Positions 1 to 8,894 of a DNA stretch of 64,000 bases are shown piece after piece. The notes under the pieces were generated by a model. That model did no database searches and was not told the DNA's origin. It was given only the letters and a program-made list of their open reading frames with translations. The first letter of the stretch is position 1, and every line of letters begins with the position of its first letter. A program made the position numbers and the translations under genes. Source of the stretch: Halanaerobium congolense (GTDB taxonomy: Bacteria; Bacillota; Halanaerobiia; Halanaerobiales; Halanaerobiaceae); contig NZ_SOEF01000002.1 of the NCBI RefSeq assembly GCF_004366375.1, forward strand, positions 96,908-160,907, read 5' to 3'.

Positions 1-252
1 GGAAATAAGAGTTCTAATCCTCAAAGTACTAGAGTTCTTGATATATTAGTTCCAGGAGGGGAAAGCCAAAAACAGATTTTAAAGGGAGAACTGCCGCAGC
101 TTCCGTATTTAAAAATTGATTTTGAAAAAGCTGAAACAGAACCAACAGTTGTAGATTATTTGATGTCGATAAATAAAATCTCAATAGCTATATTGGTATT
201 ATATATGTTATTATTAATTTTTGTTATTTTTAGATTTAAATATGAGAAATAA
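1..252 (+). CDS. C-terminal part of an unidentified membrane protein (5' end outside window)
   Basis: The frame is open from base 1 to a TAA at 250-252, giving the last 83 residues of a protein. The visible part is a hydrophilic stretch followed by one strongly hydrophobic segment (about residues 60-79) and a short charged tail ending KYEK, so the protein finishes with a membrane anchor. I do not recognise the family. It ends 26 bases before the squalene synthase-like gene and is probably co-transcribed with it. Confidence 0.6.
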   Translation, partial: GNKSSNPQSTRVLDILVPGGESQKQILKGELPQLPYLKIDFEKAETEPTVVDYLMSINKISIAILVLYMLLLIFVIFRFKYEK

Positions 253-278
253 ATTTTTGTTTGTGATGAGGTGAGATA

Positions 279-1244
279 ATGAAATCAGATCCTATGGAAT
301 TTGCCAAAGATATTTTAAGCAGAGTTTCTAGAAGTTTTGCACTAACAATTCCTATGTTAGATGAGGAAATAAAAAATGAGGTGCTTTTAGCTTATCTGCA
401 GGATAGAATATTAGATAATTTTGAAGATGAGATTCATCCTCCGGATTTGGAACTGCAGAAAGAAATGATGGATAAAGTCAGCAGAATATTTTCTACAGAG
501 GAATATGACCGCAGCTCGGATTTTAGAGTCATTAAAGATAAATCAGAATTAATTGAGTCTGAATCTCTGCAGAAACTTACTAAAAACATTGATTTGATCT
601 ATCAGTGTTATCAAGATTTTGATTTGGATATCCAGAAAATATCACATAAATGGCTGCAGGAAATGAATCAGGGAATGCAAAAATATTTAACAAAAGAAGT
701 TCAAACTTTTGCAGATCTTGATGAATATTGTTATTATGTAGCAGGAACTGTTGGAGGCTTTTTAACTGAAACTATTATTTATAAGTTTGATATTAATCAA
801 AAAAAGCAGCAGGTATTATTAGATAATTTTAATCAAGCAGGTTTGTTTTTGCAAAAAGTAAATCTAATTAGAGATATTAGAGAAGATTTGGAAAGCAGAG
901 ATAAACATTTTTGGCCTCTAAAAGAATTAAATATCAGTGAGGTAGAATTATCTAATTCAAGGAATGAAGAAAAAGCGCTTGAAGCCTTGTCAAAAATGCT
1001 GAGTGATTTAAAAAGTCATATTCCAGCTTTGAAAAAATATTATCAGGCTTTACCAAAAGAACTTAAAGGTTACAAAAAGTTTTTTGCAGTTAATAATGCT
1101 TTAGGTCTGGCAACAATTGATAAATTAGAAAATAATGCAGATGTTTTTTATGGGAAGAAACCTATAAAGGTTTCTAAACTTAAGTTTTTAAATATTATGA
1201 GGGCACCGGAGAAGAAGTTTTTAGATTACTGCAGTCAAGAATAG
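279..1244 (+). CDS. Squalene/phytoene synthase family protein
   Basis: A 321-residue trans-isoprenyl diphosphate synthase of the head-to-head (squalene/phytoene synthase) class. The first Asp-rich motif is at residues 46-50 (DNFED, within YLQDRILDNFEDE), the family motif YYVAGTVGG lies at 152-160, and the second Asp-rich motif RDIREDLESRDKHFWP starts near 198; the aspartates would bind Mg2+-diphosphate. The second motif followed by HFWP resembles squalene synthases more than CrtB. Known family reaction: two FPP (or GGPP) to squalene or phytoene. No C-terminal membrane anchor is seen. Start ATG has GAGGTGAG just upstream. No cyclase, desaturase or hpn gene is adjacent, so the final product is not decided by context. 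Confidence 0.85.
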   Translation: MKSDPMEFAKDILSRVSRSFALTIPMLDEEIKNEVLLAYLQDRILDNFEDEIHPPDLELQKEMMDKVSRIFSTEEYDRSSDFRVIKDKSELIESESLQKLTKNIDLIYQCYQDFDLDIQKISHKWLQEMNQGMQKYLTKEVQTFADLDEYCYYVAGTVGGFLTETIIYKFDINQKKQQVLLDNFNQAGLFLQKVNLIRDIREDLESRDKHFWPLKELNISEVELSNSRNEEKALEALSKMLSDLKSHIPALKKYYQALPKELKGYKKFFAVNNALGLATIDKLENNADVFYGKKPIKVSKLKFLNIMRAPEKKFLDYCSQE

Positions 1245-1283
1245 ATTTTACAAAAGACATTTTGGAAGGAGACTACTACTTAG

Positions 1284-2132
1284 ATGGAATTTTTACTTAT
1301 TACAGGTATGTCAGGAGCAGGTAAATCTCTGGCCTTGAATTATTTTGAAGACAGAGGCTTCTTTTGTGTTGATAACTTACCTCCTGCTTTAATTTCAAAA
1401 TTTGCAGAACTATGTCTGCAGTCTGATTTAGAAAAAATCGCTCTTGTAAGTGATATAAGGGGAAGAGAATTTTTTAATGAACTATATAAAGAGTTATCAC
1501 AAATAGAAAAAATGAATTTGAATTATGATATATTATTTTTAGAAGCATCTGATGATGTATTAATCAGAAGGTATAAAGAAACCAGAAGAAGACATCCTTT
1601 GGATGAAGAAGGTAGAATTTTAGATGCAATTGAAAGAGAAAGAACACTTTTAGAAGAATTAAGAGGTAGGGCCACTAAAATTATTGATACAGGAGAATTA
1701 AAAATTTCTGAATTACAGGAAGAATTAAATCAGCTGTTTTTAAGCGGAGCTGACAAAAATTCGCTTCATCTCAGTTTAATTTCTTTTGGTTTTAAATATG
1801 GAATCCCCAGAGATGCTGATTTAGTTATGGATGTTAGATTTTTAGCTAATCCTTATTATGTAGAATCTCTAAAAGAAAAAACGGGTAAGGATCAGGAAGT
1901 TAGAGATTATGTTTTGAAATGGCCAGCTACAGAAAAATTTTATAATAAATTTTTTGATTTAATAAATTTCTTACTGCCAGAATATAAAAGAGAAGGAAAA
2001 AGTCATCTTTCAATAGCAATTGGATGTACTGGTGGTAAACATCGCTCGGTAACTACTGTAATTAAGTTGGCAGAGTTTTTAGCCAATCAAGATTTTAGTA
2101 TTAATATAGAACACAGGGATATCGAAAAATAG
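1284..2132 (+). CDS. rapZ: RapZ/YvcJ family nucleotide-binding protein
   Basis: 282 residues, the normal length for this P-loop family. The Walker A motif GMSGAGKS is at residues 8-15 and the conserved C-terminal GCTGGKHRSV segment is near residue 250. In E. coli RapZ is the RNase E adaptor that controls glmS mRNA through GlmZ; in B. subtilis YvcJ binds and hydrolyses nucleotides and affects competence. The gene heads the conserved rapZ-yvcK-whiA cluster and is spaced 13 bases from yvcK. Ribosome binding site GGAAGGAGA precedes the ATG. Confidence 0.95.
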   Translation: MEFLLITGMSGAGKSLALNYFEDRGFFCVDNLPPALISKFAELCLQSDLEKIALVSDIRGREFFNELYKELSQIEKMNLNYDILFLEASDDVLIRRYKETRRRHPLDEEGRILDAIERERTLLEELRGRATKIIDTGELKISELQEELNQLFLSGADKNSLHLSLISFGFKYGIPRDADLVMDVRFLANPYYVESLKEKTGKDQEVRDYVLKWPATEKFYNKFFDLINFLLPEYKREGKSHLSIAIGCTGGKHRSVTTVIKLAEFLANQDFSINIEHRDIEK

Positions 2133-2145
2133 AGGAAGTGTAATT

Positions 2146-3426
2146 ATGAATTTGCCAAAGTGGTTTTTCCCAGGCTTAGGAGTTAAAAGATGGTTTTTAG
2201 TTATAATATTTTCTTTTGTATTAATTAGTGTAGGGATAACCCCTTTATTTGGTTTTGATCTCAGTGTTTATGTGACAAATGAATTGATTTCAATATTAAA
2301 TATATTTTTTGGTAAACAAGCTAATCTAATTTTGAAATTAACAGCTTTGTTAATGATCTTAAGTGGGATTTCTTTGACATATTATTCTCTCTTAAAAATA
2401 AGGTTAGAATTTAACACTCATATTACACCTCATGCTGAAATTTTAGACTTGTTATATGAAAAGCGAAGATCTAATAAAGGACCTGAAATTGTTGCTTTTG
2501 GAGGGGGAACTGGTCTTTCAAACCTTCTGCGCGGGCTTAAAAAGAATAGTGATAATTTGACAGCAGTGGTCACAGTTGCTGATGATGGTGGTAGTTCTGG
2601 CAGATTAAGAAATGAAATGGGGATTTTACCCCCTGGTGATATTCGGAACTGTCTTGTTGCTTTAGCAGATAGAGAACCATTAATGGAAAAATTATTTCAA
2701 CATCGCTTTGAATCTGAAGGTGGTCTGGAGGGACACAGTTTTGGTAATTTATATATTGCTGCCATGACAGAAGTTCTTGGCGATTTTGAAGAAGCTGTTA
2801 GAGCCTCAAGTAAAGTTTTAGCAATTAAAGGTAAAGTTCTGCCGGCAACAAATGAAGATATTAAATTGGGGGCTGTCTACCATGATCAGGAAAAAAGAAT
2901 GGGAGAATCAGCTATTCCGGTTTATGATAAAGAAATAAATAAAGTCTTTTTATATCCAGAAAATGCAAGTACAACTCCTGAAGTTAGAGAATCAATTCGC
3001 AAAGCTGATGTTATTATAATCGGTCCTGGTAGTCTTTATACCAGTATTTTACCAAACTTATTAGTAAAAGGAATTACTGAAGAAATTAAAAATACAGATG
3101 CTTTAAAATTATATGTTTGTAATGTTATGACCCAGCCTGGTGAGACAGATAATTATACTGCTGCAGATCATGCTAAAGCTATTATTGACCACTGTGGTCC
3201 AGGGATTTTTGATTACATCATTGTAAATAATCGTCAGGGGACAAAAGAATTACAAAAAAAATATGAAGCTGAGGGTGCTTATCCGGTTAAAATTGATCAT
3301 CAGCGCTTAAAAGATTTGGGAGTTAAAATTATAGAAGCTGATCTTTTGAAAAAAAATAGTTATTTGCGTCATGATCCGGATGAATTAGCCCAACTGATTT
3401 ACGAATTAAATAAGAAGTATAATTGA
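2146..3426 (+). CDS. yvcK: YvcK family (CofD-like) protein with N-terminal membrane segments
   Basis: 426 residues. The catalytic-like core begins near residue 113 with GGGTG at 119-123, ADDGGSSGRLR at 145-155 and GDIRNCL at 164-170, the signature of the YvcK/CofD family. Known role: needed for growth on gluconeogenic carbon sources and for correct PBP1 localisation in B. subtilis; it binds UDP-sugars. This copy is about 100 residues longer than B. subtilis YvcK because of an N-terminal region with two hydrophobic segments (about 16-34 and 62-82), so it is likely membrane-tethered. It sits between rapZ and whiA, its usual neighbours. Confidence 0.95.
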   Translation: MNLPKWFFPGLGVKRWFLVIIFSFVLISVGITPLFGFDLSVYVTNELISILNIFFGKQANLILKLTALLMILSGISLTYYSLLKIRLEFNTHITPHAEILDLLYEKRRSNKGPEIVAFGGGTGLSNLLRGLKKNSDNLTAVVTVADDGGSSGRLRNEMGILPPGDIRNCLVALADREPLMEKLFQHRFESEGGLEGHSFGNLYIAAMTEVLGDFEEAVRASSKVLAIKGKVLPATNEDIKLGAVYHDQEKRMGESAIPVYDKEINKVFLYPENASTTPEVRESIRKADVIIIGPGSLYTSILPNLLVKGITEEIKNTDALKLYVCNVMTQPGETDNYTAADHAKAIIDHCGPGIFDYIIVNNRQGTKELQKKYEAEGAYPVKIDHQRLKDLGVKIIEADLLKKNSYLRHDPDELAQLIYELNKKYN

Positions 3427-3487
3427 AATTAGATAAGATGTGTTAAAATATATTGTAGTCTTAAAGATTATTCTGAAAGGAGATTAA

Positions 3488-4411
3488 ATGTCTTTTACAG
3501 ATAAAGTTAAAGAAGAGTTAACTCATAAAGATAAATATAGTTATTCTGAACAGTTATCAGAGTTATCTGCTTTGATCAGAATAGATGGATCAATTCAAAT
3601 CTCTAATAAACATTTAGCTGTTAAAGTTACTCTGTATCACGGAAACTTAGCTAGAAGAATTTATTCTTTAATAAAAAACCGTTTTGGTTTTAGTATAGAA
3701 ATTAGAGTTAGGCGGGATAGAAAGTTCAATTTAAGCCACAGTTATGATATTATTGTTACTCCTCAACCTGGAGTACGAGAATTTTTGTTAGAATTAGGTT
3801 TTCTTACTCCGAAAAACAATTTAGTTTTTCATATTAAGGAGGAATATTTAACTTCTAGAAAGCTGGCTCAAGCTTATCTTCGCGGTATTTTTTTAGGCGG
3901 TGGTTCTGTTAATAGCCCGCAGAGCGAATATCATTTAGAATTTCGCTGTGAAAGAGATAGTTTGGCCGATGATCTAAAAATACTATTGTCTAAATTTGAT
4001 TTAAAAGCACACCAAACAGAGCATAAAGGTTATAAAGTGATTTATTTTAAAAGTTATGCTGAAGTTGTTAAAGTATTGAATATTATTGGGGCCCATCAGG
4101 CTATGTTAAAGATGGAAAATGATCATATTATTAAAGAATTAAAAAATGATGTTAACCGCAGAGTTAATTTTGAAACTGCAAATTTAGAAAAATCAGTATC
4201 AGCTGCAATGGATCAGCTGGAATATATAGATATTATTGAGAGAGAAAATGGACTCGATTCATTAAGCCCTGGATTAAGGGAGATGGCAGAGCTTCGAAGA
4301 AAAAATCCTTATGCCTCTCTAAAAGAGCTAGGAGAAATGATTGAACTTAGTAAATCAGGAGTTAATCACCGTTTGCGCAGAATAAAAAAAATTGCTCAAA
4401 ATTTAACTTGA
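3488..4411 (+). CDS. whiA: DNA-binding protein WhiA
   Basis: 307 residues with a degenerate LAGLIDADG homing-endonuclease-type fold (about residues 1-210) and a C-terminal helix-turn-helix (about 270-300, SLKELGEMIELSKSGVNHRL). WhiA is conserved in Gram-positive bacteria; it is a sporulation regulator in Streptomyces and affects cell division and chromosome segregation in Bacillus. Nuclease activity is not expected. Ribosome binding site GAAAGGAGA is directly upstream. Third gene of the rapZ-yvcK-whiA cluster; the cggR promoter starts within its last codons. Confidence 0.95.
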   Translation: MSFTDKVKEELTHKDKYSYSEQLSELSALIRIDGSIQISNKHLAVKVTLYHGNLARRIYSLIKNRFGFSIEIRVRRDRKFNLSHSYDIIVTPQPGVREFLLELGFLTPKNNLVFHIKEEYLTSRKLAQAYLRGIFLGGGSVNSPQSEYHLEFRCERDSLADDLKILLSKFDLKAHQTEHKGYKVIYFKSYAEVVKVLNIIGAHQAMLKMENDHIIKELKNDVNRRVNFETANLEKSVSAAMDQLEYIDIIERENGLDSLSPGLREMAELRRKNPYASLKELGEMIELSKSGVNHRLRRIKKIAQNLT

Positions 4412-4435
4412 AATTATCTGAAAAGATGATATAAT
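4408..4435 (+). promoter_or_regulatory. Promoter of the cggR-glycolysis operon
   Basis: TTGAAA (4408-4413), 16-base spacer, TATAAT (4430-4435). The -35 box overlaps the end of whiA. The predicted start, near 4442, lies about 65 bases upstream of the CggR operator, so repression would work by blocking elongation rather than polymerase binding, as known for B. subtilis CggR. Confidence 0.7.
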
Positions 4436-4470
4436 GTATTTGGAAGTTAAAAAATAAATATAAACTTGTT

Positions 4471-4497
4471 GCTGATTTAAATATCAGCTTTGTTTTT
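4471..4497 (+). terminator. Weak terminator/attenuator-like hairpin in the cggR leader
   Basis: Six-base-pair stem GCTGAT (4471-4476) / ATCAGC (4483-4488) with a 6-base loop, then TTTGTTTTT. It lies downstream of the predicted promoter and upstream of the CggR operator. It may terminate whiA read-through, attenuate the glycolytic leader, or both. The stem is short, so efficiency should be low. Confidence 0.4.
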
Positions 4498-4505
4498 GGC
4501 TGTAT

Positions 4506-4541
4506 CGGGACAATTTTGTTCCATTTGGACAAAAACGTTCC
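4506..4541 (+). promoter_or_regulatory. CggR operator (tandem half-sites)
   Basis: Two similar sites in tandem: GGGAC-N6-GTTCC (4507-4522) and GGAC-N6-GTTCC (4527-4541). This matches the layout of the B. subtilis CggR operator, which has two direct CGGGAC-type repeats bound by a tetramer. It lies just before the cggR ribosome binding site, so cggR and all downstream glycolytic genes would be co-regulated, with fructose-1,6-bisphosphate as the known inducer. Confidence 0.75.
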
Positions 4542-4557
4542 AGCGTGGAGGTTAAAC

Positions 4558-5607
4558 ATGAATAAATTGTTTAAAATTCAGCAAAAAATTGTACCTGAAA
4601 TTGTAAAGACAGCTCAACAAAGATATAATATTTTACGTGGTATTTATTATAATCAGCCAATTGGCAGAAGAGCTCTAGCCAGGATATTAGGATTAAGTGA
4701 AAGAACAATCCGTAATGATCTAGAATTCTTTGAAAAAAAATCTCTTATAACTATTAGTCCCGCTGGTACTCAAATTACTAGAATTGGAGAAGAATTTCTG
4801 GTAGAATTAGATGAGTATATTAAAGAATTAAGGGATATTAGTTGTTTAGAAAATAAATTAGAAAAGATTCTGGGCATTGAAAAAGTAAAACTGGTCAATG
4901 GGGCTGTTCCTGTAGGAGATTTAAGAGCTGAAATTGGTCGGATGGCTTCACAGCTTTTAAAGCATGAAATTAAAGATGGCGATATTTTAGCTGTAACTGG
5001 TGGAACAACATTGGCCAGGGTGGCTTCTGAAATGACATATAGTGCTGAACCAAAAGATGTAACTGTAGTTCCTGGCAGAGGTGGCTTAAGTGAAGATGTT
5101 GAAATACAGGCCAATACTATTGCTGCTAAAATTGCTAAAAAACTTGGAGGCACTTATCATCTTCTTCATATTCCGGACAATGTGGCTGAAGAAAATATTT
5201 ATCATATTACAAAAGAACCAACTATTAAAAAAACTTTAGAAATTTTAAAAAAAGCTAATATTTTAATTCATGGAGTAGGAACTGCTGCTGATATGGCCGC
5301 TCGAAGAGGTATGAAAGATGCAGAAATTAAAGATCTTCTTCAGGCTGGTGCGGTTGGAGAAGCTTTTGGCTTTTATTTCAACTCAAAAGGTGAAATTATC
5401 TACTCTACAACAAGTGTTGGCTTAAATTTAGATGATCTGGAATCAATTAATAAAGTAATTGTTATTGCAGGAGGAGAAAATAAAGCAGAAGCTATTATTT
5501 CTGCAGTTTCTTCTAAATATCAGGATATTTTAATCACTGATGAAATTACAGCCCGAAAAATTATCTCTCTTAAGGGGGGTGAGGCCGAAGATAGGCTGGT
5601 AGATTGA
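4558..5607 (+). CDS. cggR: Central glycolytic genes regulator CggR (SorC/DeoR family)
   Basis: 349 residues. An N-terminal winged helix-turn-helix (about 34-60, with RRALARILGLSERTIRNDL) is followed by a SorC-type sugar-phosphate-binding domain (about 95-345). Known role: represses the central glycolytic operon and is relieved by fructose-1,6-bisphosphate. The frame is open from 4516, but I start at ATG 4558 because GGAGG at 4547-4551 precedes it and a longer start would put the operator inside the coding region. First gene of the operon; gap follows 108 bases later. Confidence 0.93.
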   Translation: MNKLFKIQQKIVPEIVKTAQQRYNILRGIYYNQPIGRRALARILGLSERTIRNDLEFFEKKSLITISPAGTQITRIGEEFLVELDEYIKELRDISCLENKLEKILGIEKVKLVNGAVPVGDLRAEIGRMASQLLKHEIKDGDILAVTGGTTLARVASEMTYSAEPKDVTVVPGRGGLSEDVEIQANTIAAKIAKKLGGTYHLLHIPDNVAEENIYHITKEPTIKKTLEILKKANILIHGVGTAADMAARRGMKDAEIKDLLQAGAVGEAFGFYFNSKGEIIYSTTSVGLNLDDLESINKVIVIAGGENKAEAIISAVSSKYQDILITDEITARKIISLKGGEAEDRLVD

Positions 5608-5715
5608 AATCAGCATTCAGCAAGTTAGTGCTTAAACTTTCAAAACTTTTTTAAAATCTTTGTTTAGTAAATTAATTTGTAAGTGATTCATCATATTATA
5701 AGGAGGAATAAAATA

Positions 5716-6714
5716 ATGACAAAAAGAGTAGCAATTAATGGATTTGGACGTATTGGTAGAGGGTACTTAAGATTAGTGGAAGGTAGAAACACTGATAAAA
5801 TTGAAATTGTAGCAATTAATGATTTAGTGAATGTTGAAAACTTAGCTTACTTACTTAAGTATGATTCTGTACACGGTCGTTTTGATGGTACTGTAGAAGT
5901 TAAAGATGGTGATTTAGTAGTTAATGGTAAGAAAATTAAGGTTACCGCTGTTAAAGATCCTGCAGAGCTTCCCTGGGCTGAAAACGATATTGATGTTGTA
6001 ATTGAATCAACTGGTGTATTCCGTAAAAAAGATCAGTTAATGAATCATATCGAAGCTGGTGCGAAAAAAGTTATTTTAACAGTTCCTGCTAAAGACAAAA
6101 TTGACAATACTATTGTGCTTGGCGTTAATGACGATGATCTTTCTGATGATGATTTAATCGTTTCCAATGCCTCTTGTACAACAAACTGTCTAGCGCCTTT
6201 AGCTAAAGCATTAAATGATGAGTTTGGAATTGAAAAAGGTCTAATCACAACAATTCACGGTTATACAACAAGTCAGGCTATCTTAGATATGCCAGCTAGT
6301 AAAATTAGAAGAGGTAGAACAGCTGCTGAAAACATCATCCCTACAACTACAGGTGCTGCTATTGCAACAACAAAAGTACTGCCTGAATTAGAGGGTAAAA
6401 TTGATGGTATGGCCATGAGAGTTCCTGTACCTGATGGTTCCTGTGTTGACGGAGTATTTACTTTAGAACAGGATGTAACTGTTGAAGAAGTAAATGCAAT
6501 GTTTAAAAAGAAAGCAGAAGGCGAAATGAAGGGTATCTTAGGTTACACTGAAGAAGAATTAGTTTCCAGAGATATCATGGGACAGTTCGAATCTTCTAAA
6601 ATTGACGCTCAATCTACTATGGTAGTTAATGGCAATATGGTTAAAGTTATCTCCTGGTATGATAATGAGTTAAGTTACACAAATAGAGTTGTAGACTTAA
6701 CATTAAAGCTGTAA
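5716..6714 (+). CDS. gap: Glyceraldehyde-3-phosphate dehydrogenase
   Basis: 332 residues. NAD-binding GFGRIGR is at 9-15, the nucleotide-selectivity segment AINDL has Asp at about 36 (favouring NAD), and the catalytic motif SCTTNC at 153-158 holds Cys154. Converts glyceraldehyde-3-phosphate to 1,3-bisphosphoglycerate in the cytoplasm. The frame opens at a GTG at 5683, but AGGAGG at 5701-5706 points to ATG 5716, which also gives the family-typical N-terminus. Followed by a strong terminator-like hairpin before pgk, which may set gap apart in expression from the rest of the operon. Confidence 0.97.
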   Translation: MTKRVAINGFGRIGRGYLRLVEGRNTDKIEIVAINDLVNVENLAYLLKYDSVHGRFDGTVEVKDGDLVVNGKKIKVTAVKDPAELPWAENDIDVVIESTGVFRKKDQLMNHIEAGAKKVILTVPAKDKIDNTIVLGVNDDDLSDDDLIVSNASCTTNCLAPLAKALNDEFGIEKGLITTIHGYTTSQAILDMPASKIRRGRTAAENIIPTTTGAAIATTKVLPELEGKIDGMAMRVPVPDGSCVDGVFTLEQDVTVEEVNAMFKKKAEGEMKGILGYTEEELVSRDIMGQFESSKIDAQSTMVVNGNMVKVISWYDNELSYTNRVVDLTLKL

Positions 6715-6730
6715 TTAATAGATAAATTAA

Positions 6731-6768
6731 TTTCAGGGACGGGCTTAGGCCTGCCCCTGAAATTTTAA
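6731..6768 (+). terminator. Intrinsic terminator between gap and pgk
   Basis: A GC-rich stem of 14 positions (6731-6744 pairing with 6749-6762, one mismatch and one G-T pair), 4-base loop TTAG, then TTTTAAT. It should stop part of the transcription leaving gap, so cggR-gap and pgk-tpiA-gpmI may be expressed at different levels. Confidence 0.7.
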
Positions 6769-6861
6769 TCTCAACAAATTTTTTTGCTTAATTTTTAGTA
6801 ATGTTTTTAATACTTGTCAGATCAAATTAGTAACTGCTAATTAATAATGGAGGTATAAAAA

Positions 6862-8046
6862 ATGAAAAAAACACTGAAAGATATGGATTTTAAAGGCAAG
6901 AAAGTCTTAGTTAGAGTTGACTTTAATGTTCCTCTAAAAGATGGAGTTGTTGGAGATAAAACCAGAATTAAAGCTGCTTTACCAACAATCGAGTATCTAA
7001 TAAAAGAAGAGGCAAAAGTATTACTCATTTCTCACTTAGGCCGTCCGGGTGGAGAGCCTAAAGATGATTTAAGAATGGACCCAGTAGCCAAAGCACTGGC
7101 TAATTTATTAAACAGAGAAGTTAAAAAGGCTGATGACTGCATTGGTGAAGAAGTTAAAAAAGCTGCTGATAATTTAGAAAATGGAGAGGTTTTAGTCTTA
7201 GAAAACAGCCGCTTCCACGCTGGTGAAAAGGCAAATGATCCAGAATTTGCAAAAGAATTAGCTTCACTTGCTGATTTATATGTAAATGATGCTTTTGGTG
7301 CTGCTCATAGAGCCCATGCAACAACAGTTGGAGTTACCGAATACTTACCAGCTGCTGCAGGCTTTTTAATGCAGAGAGAGTTAAATGCCTTAGGTGAAGT
7401 AATGGAAAATCCTGAAAGTCCCTTTGTGGCAATTATGGGTGGAGCTAAGGTTTCTGATAAAATAGATGTAATCAAAAATTTAATCAATAAAGTAGATAAG
7501 TTAATTGTTGCCGGTGGAATTGCAAATACATTCTTACTTGCTAAGGGTTATGAAGTTGGAGATTCTTTGGTAGAAGCGGACAAAGTTGAGCTAGCTAAAG
7601 AATTAATGGCTGAAGCTGAAGAAAAGGGTGTAGAGATTGTACTCCCAATTGATGTGGTAATTGCTGATGATTTCTCCAATGATGCAAATACTCAAACTGT
7701 AGCTGCAGATGAAATTCCTGCGGGCTGGCAGGTTCTTGATTGTGGTGGTCCTCAGAGCTTGGAAAATTATAAAGAAATTATTAAAAATGCTAAAACAGTT
7801 ATCTGGAATGGACCATTAGGAGTATTTGAGATGGAGAAATTTGCCCACGGTACTGTTGAATTAGCAAAGGCCTTAGCCGAATCAGATGCCCACTCTGTAA
7901 TTGGTGGTGGAGATTCTGCTGCTGCTATTAATCAGGCTGGAGTAGCTGATAAGATGAGCCATATTTCTACTGGTGGTGGAGCTTCCCTGATGTTCTTTGA
8001 AGGTAAAGAACTTCCGGGTGTTGCTGCATTAGACGATGTTGAGTAA
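6862..8046 (+). CDS. pgk: Phosphoglycerate kinase
   Basis: 394 residues, the standard bacterial length. The N-terminal substrate-binding signature [11 protein letters not shown] (about 18-28) and the SHLGRPGG motif (about 57-64) are present, as is the C-terminal ATP-binding segment with GGGDSAAAI. Transfers phosphate from 1,3-bisphosphoglycerate to ADP. GGAGGT precedes the ATG. Next gene after gap, in pathway order. Confidence 0.97.
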   Translation: MKKTLKDMDFKGKKVLVRVDFNVPLKDGVVGDKTRIKAALPTIEYLIKEEAKVLLISHLGRPGGEPKDDLRMDPVAKALANLLNREVKKADDCIGEEVKKAADNLENGEVLVLENSRFHAGEKANDPEFAKELASLADLYVNDAFGAAHRAHATTVGVTEYLPAAAGFLMQRELNALGEVMENPESPFVAIMGGAKVSDKIDVIKNLINKVDKLIVAGGIANTFLLAKGYEVGDSLVEADKVELAKELMAEAEEKGVEIVLPIDVVIADDFSNDANTQTVAADEIPAGWQVLDCGGPQSLENYKEIIKNAKTVIWNGPLGVFEMEKFAHGTVELAKALAESDAHSVIGGGDSAAAINQAGVADKMSHISTGGGASLMFFEGKELPGVAALDDVE

Positions 8047-8102
8047 ATGTAGTCGAATCAAGATAATTGCTTTTTAAGCAAAATTTGAGGGGGAATATTA
8101 AA

Positions 8103-8867
8103 ATGCGTAAACCATTTATTTGTGGAAATTGGAAAATGAATAAAAATGTTGAAGAAGCTGAAGCTATGATTACTGCTTTGAAAGATAAAGTTAAAGCTGT
8201 AGATAATGTAGAAATGGGTATCTGTCCTACTGCTCTCTGTTTAACAACAGTTAAAAAGGCTGCTGAGGGTAGTGATCTTGTTACAGGTGCTGAAAATATT
8301 TACTGGAAAGATGCAGGTGCTTATACTGGAGAAATTTCTGCTAAGATGTTGGCTGACAGCAATATCGAATATACTATTGTTGGCCACTCTGAAAGAAGAG
8401 AAATTTTTGGTGAAAGCGATTATGAAGTAAATAAAAAAGTTTTATCTGCACTGTCACATGGTGTGAAGCCAATTGTCTGTGTTGGAGAAACTTTAGAAGA
8501 AAGAAAAGCTGATCAAATAGAGGCAAAAGTTAATTTTCAGGTTGATTCTGCTTTAGCAGGATTAAGTGAAGAAGAGGTTGAAGATGTAGTAATTGCTTAT
8601 GAACCAATCTGGGCAATTGGTACAGGAGAGACCGCTTCTGCCGAGGAAGCTAATCGTGTAATCGGAATTATTAGAAATAACATTAGAAAAGAATTTCCTA
8701 AGGCTGCTGATAAGATTAGAATTCAATATGGTGGTAGTGTAAAACCACATAATGTAGAAGAAATTATGGCACAGTCAGAGATAGATGGTGCTTTAGTTGG
8801 TGGAGCCAGCTTAGAAGCAGATTCCTTCTCTGAAATTATTTTAAAAACTGCCGAAATCTATAAGTAA
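8103..8867 (+). CDS. tpiA: Triose-phosphate isomerase
   Basis: 254 residues. N-terminal GNWKMN holds the substrate-binding Asn and Lys, GHSERR holds the catalytic His, and AYEPIWAIGTG holds the catalytic Glu; GGSVKP is the phosphate-gripping loop. Interconverts dihydroxyacetone phosphate and glyceraldehyde-3-phosphate. The frame is open from 8067, but GAGGGGG at about 8087-8093 and the conserved N-terminus MRKPFICGNWKMN place the start at ATG 8103. Between pgk and gpmI. Confidence 0.97.
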   Translation: MRKPFICGNWKMNKNVEEAEAMITALKDKVKAVDNVEMGICPTALCLTTVKKAAEGSDLVTGAENIYWKDAGAYTGEISAKMLADSNIEYTIVGHSERREIFGESDYEVNKKVLSALSHGVKPIVCVGETLEERKADQIEAKVNFQVDSALAGLSEEEVEDVVIAYEPIWAIGTGETASAEEANRVIGIIRNNIRKEFPKAADKIRIQYGGSVKPHNVEEIMAQSEIDGALVGGASLEADSFSEIILKTAEIYK

Positions 8868-8894
8868 ATAAGTTAGATTATAAGGAGGATTATT

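Noticed and set aside
4770..5153. 127-residue open frame antisense to cggR
   Set aside because: Shadow of the cggR codon pattern, no start signals or recognisable domain.
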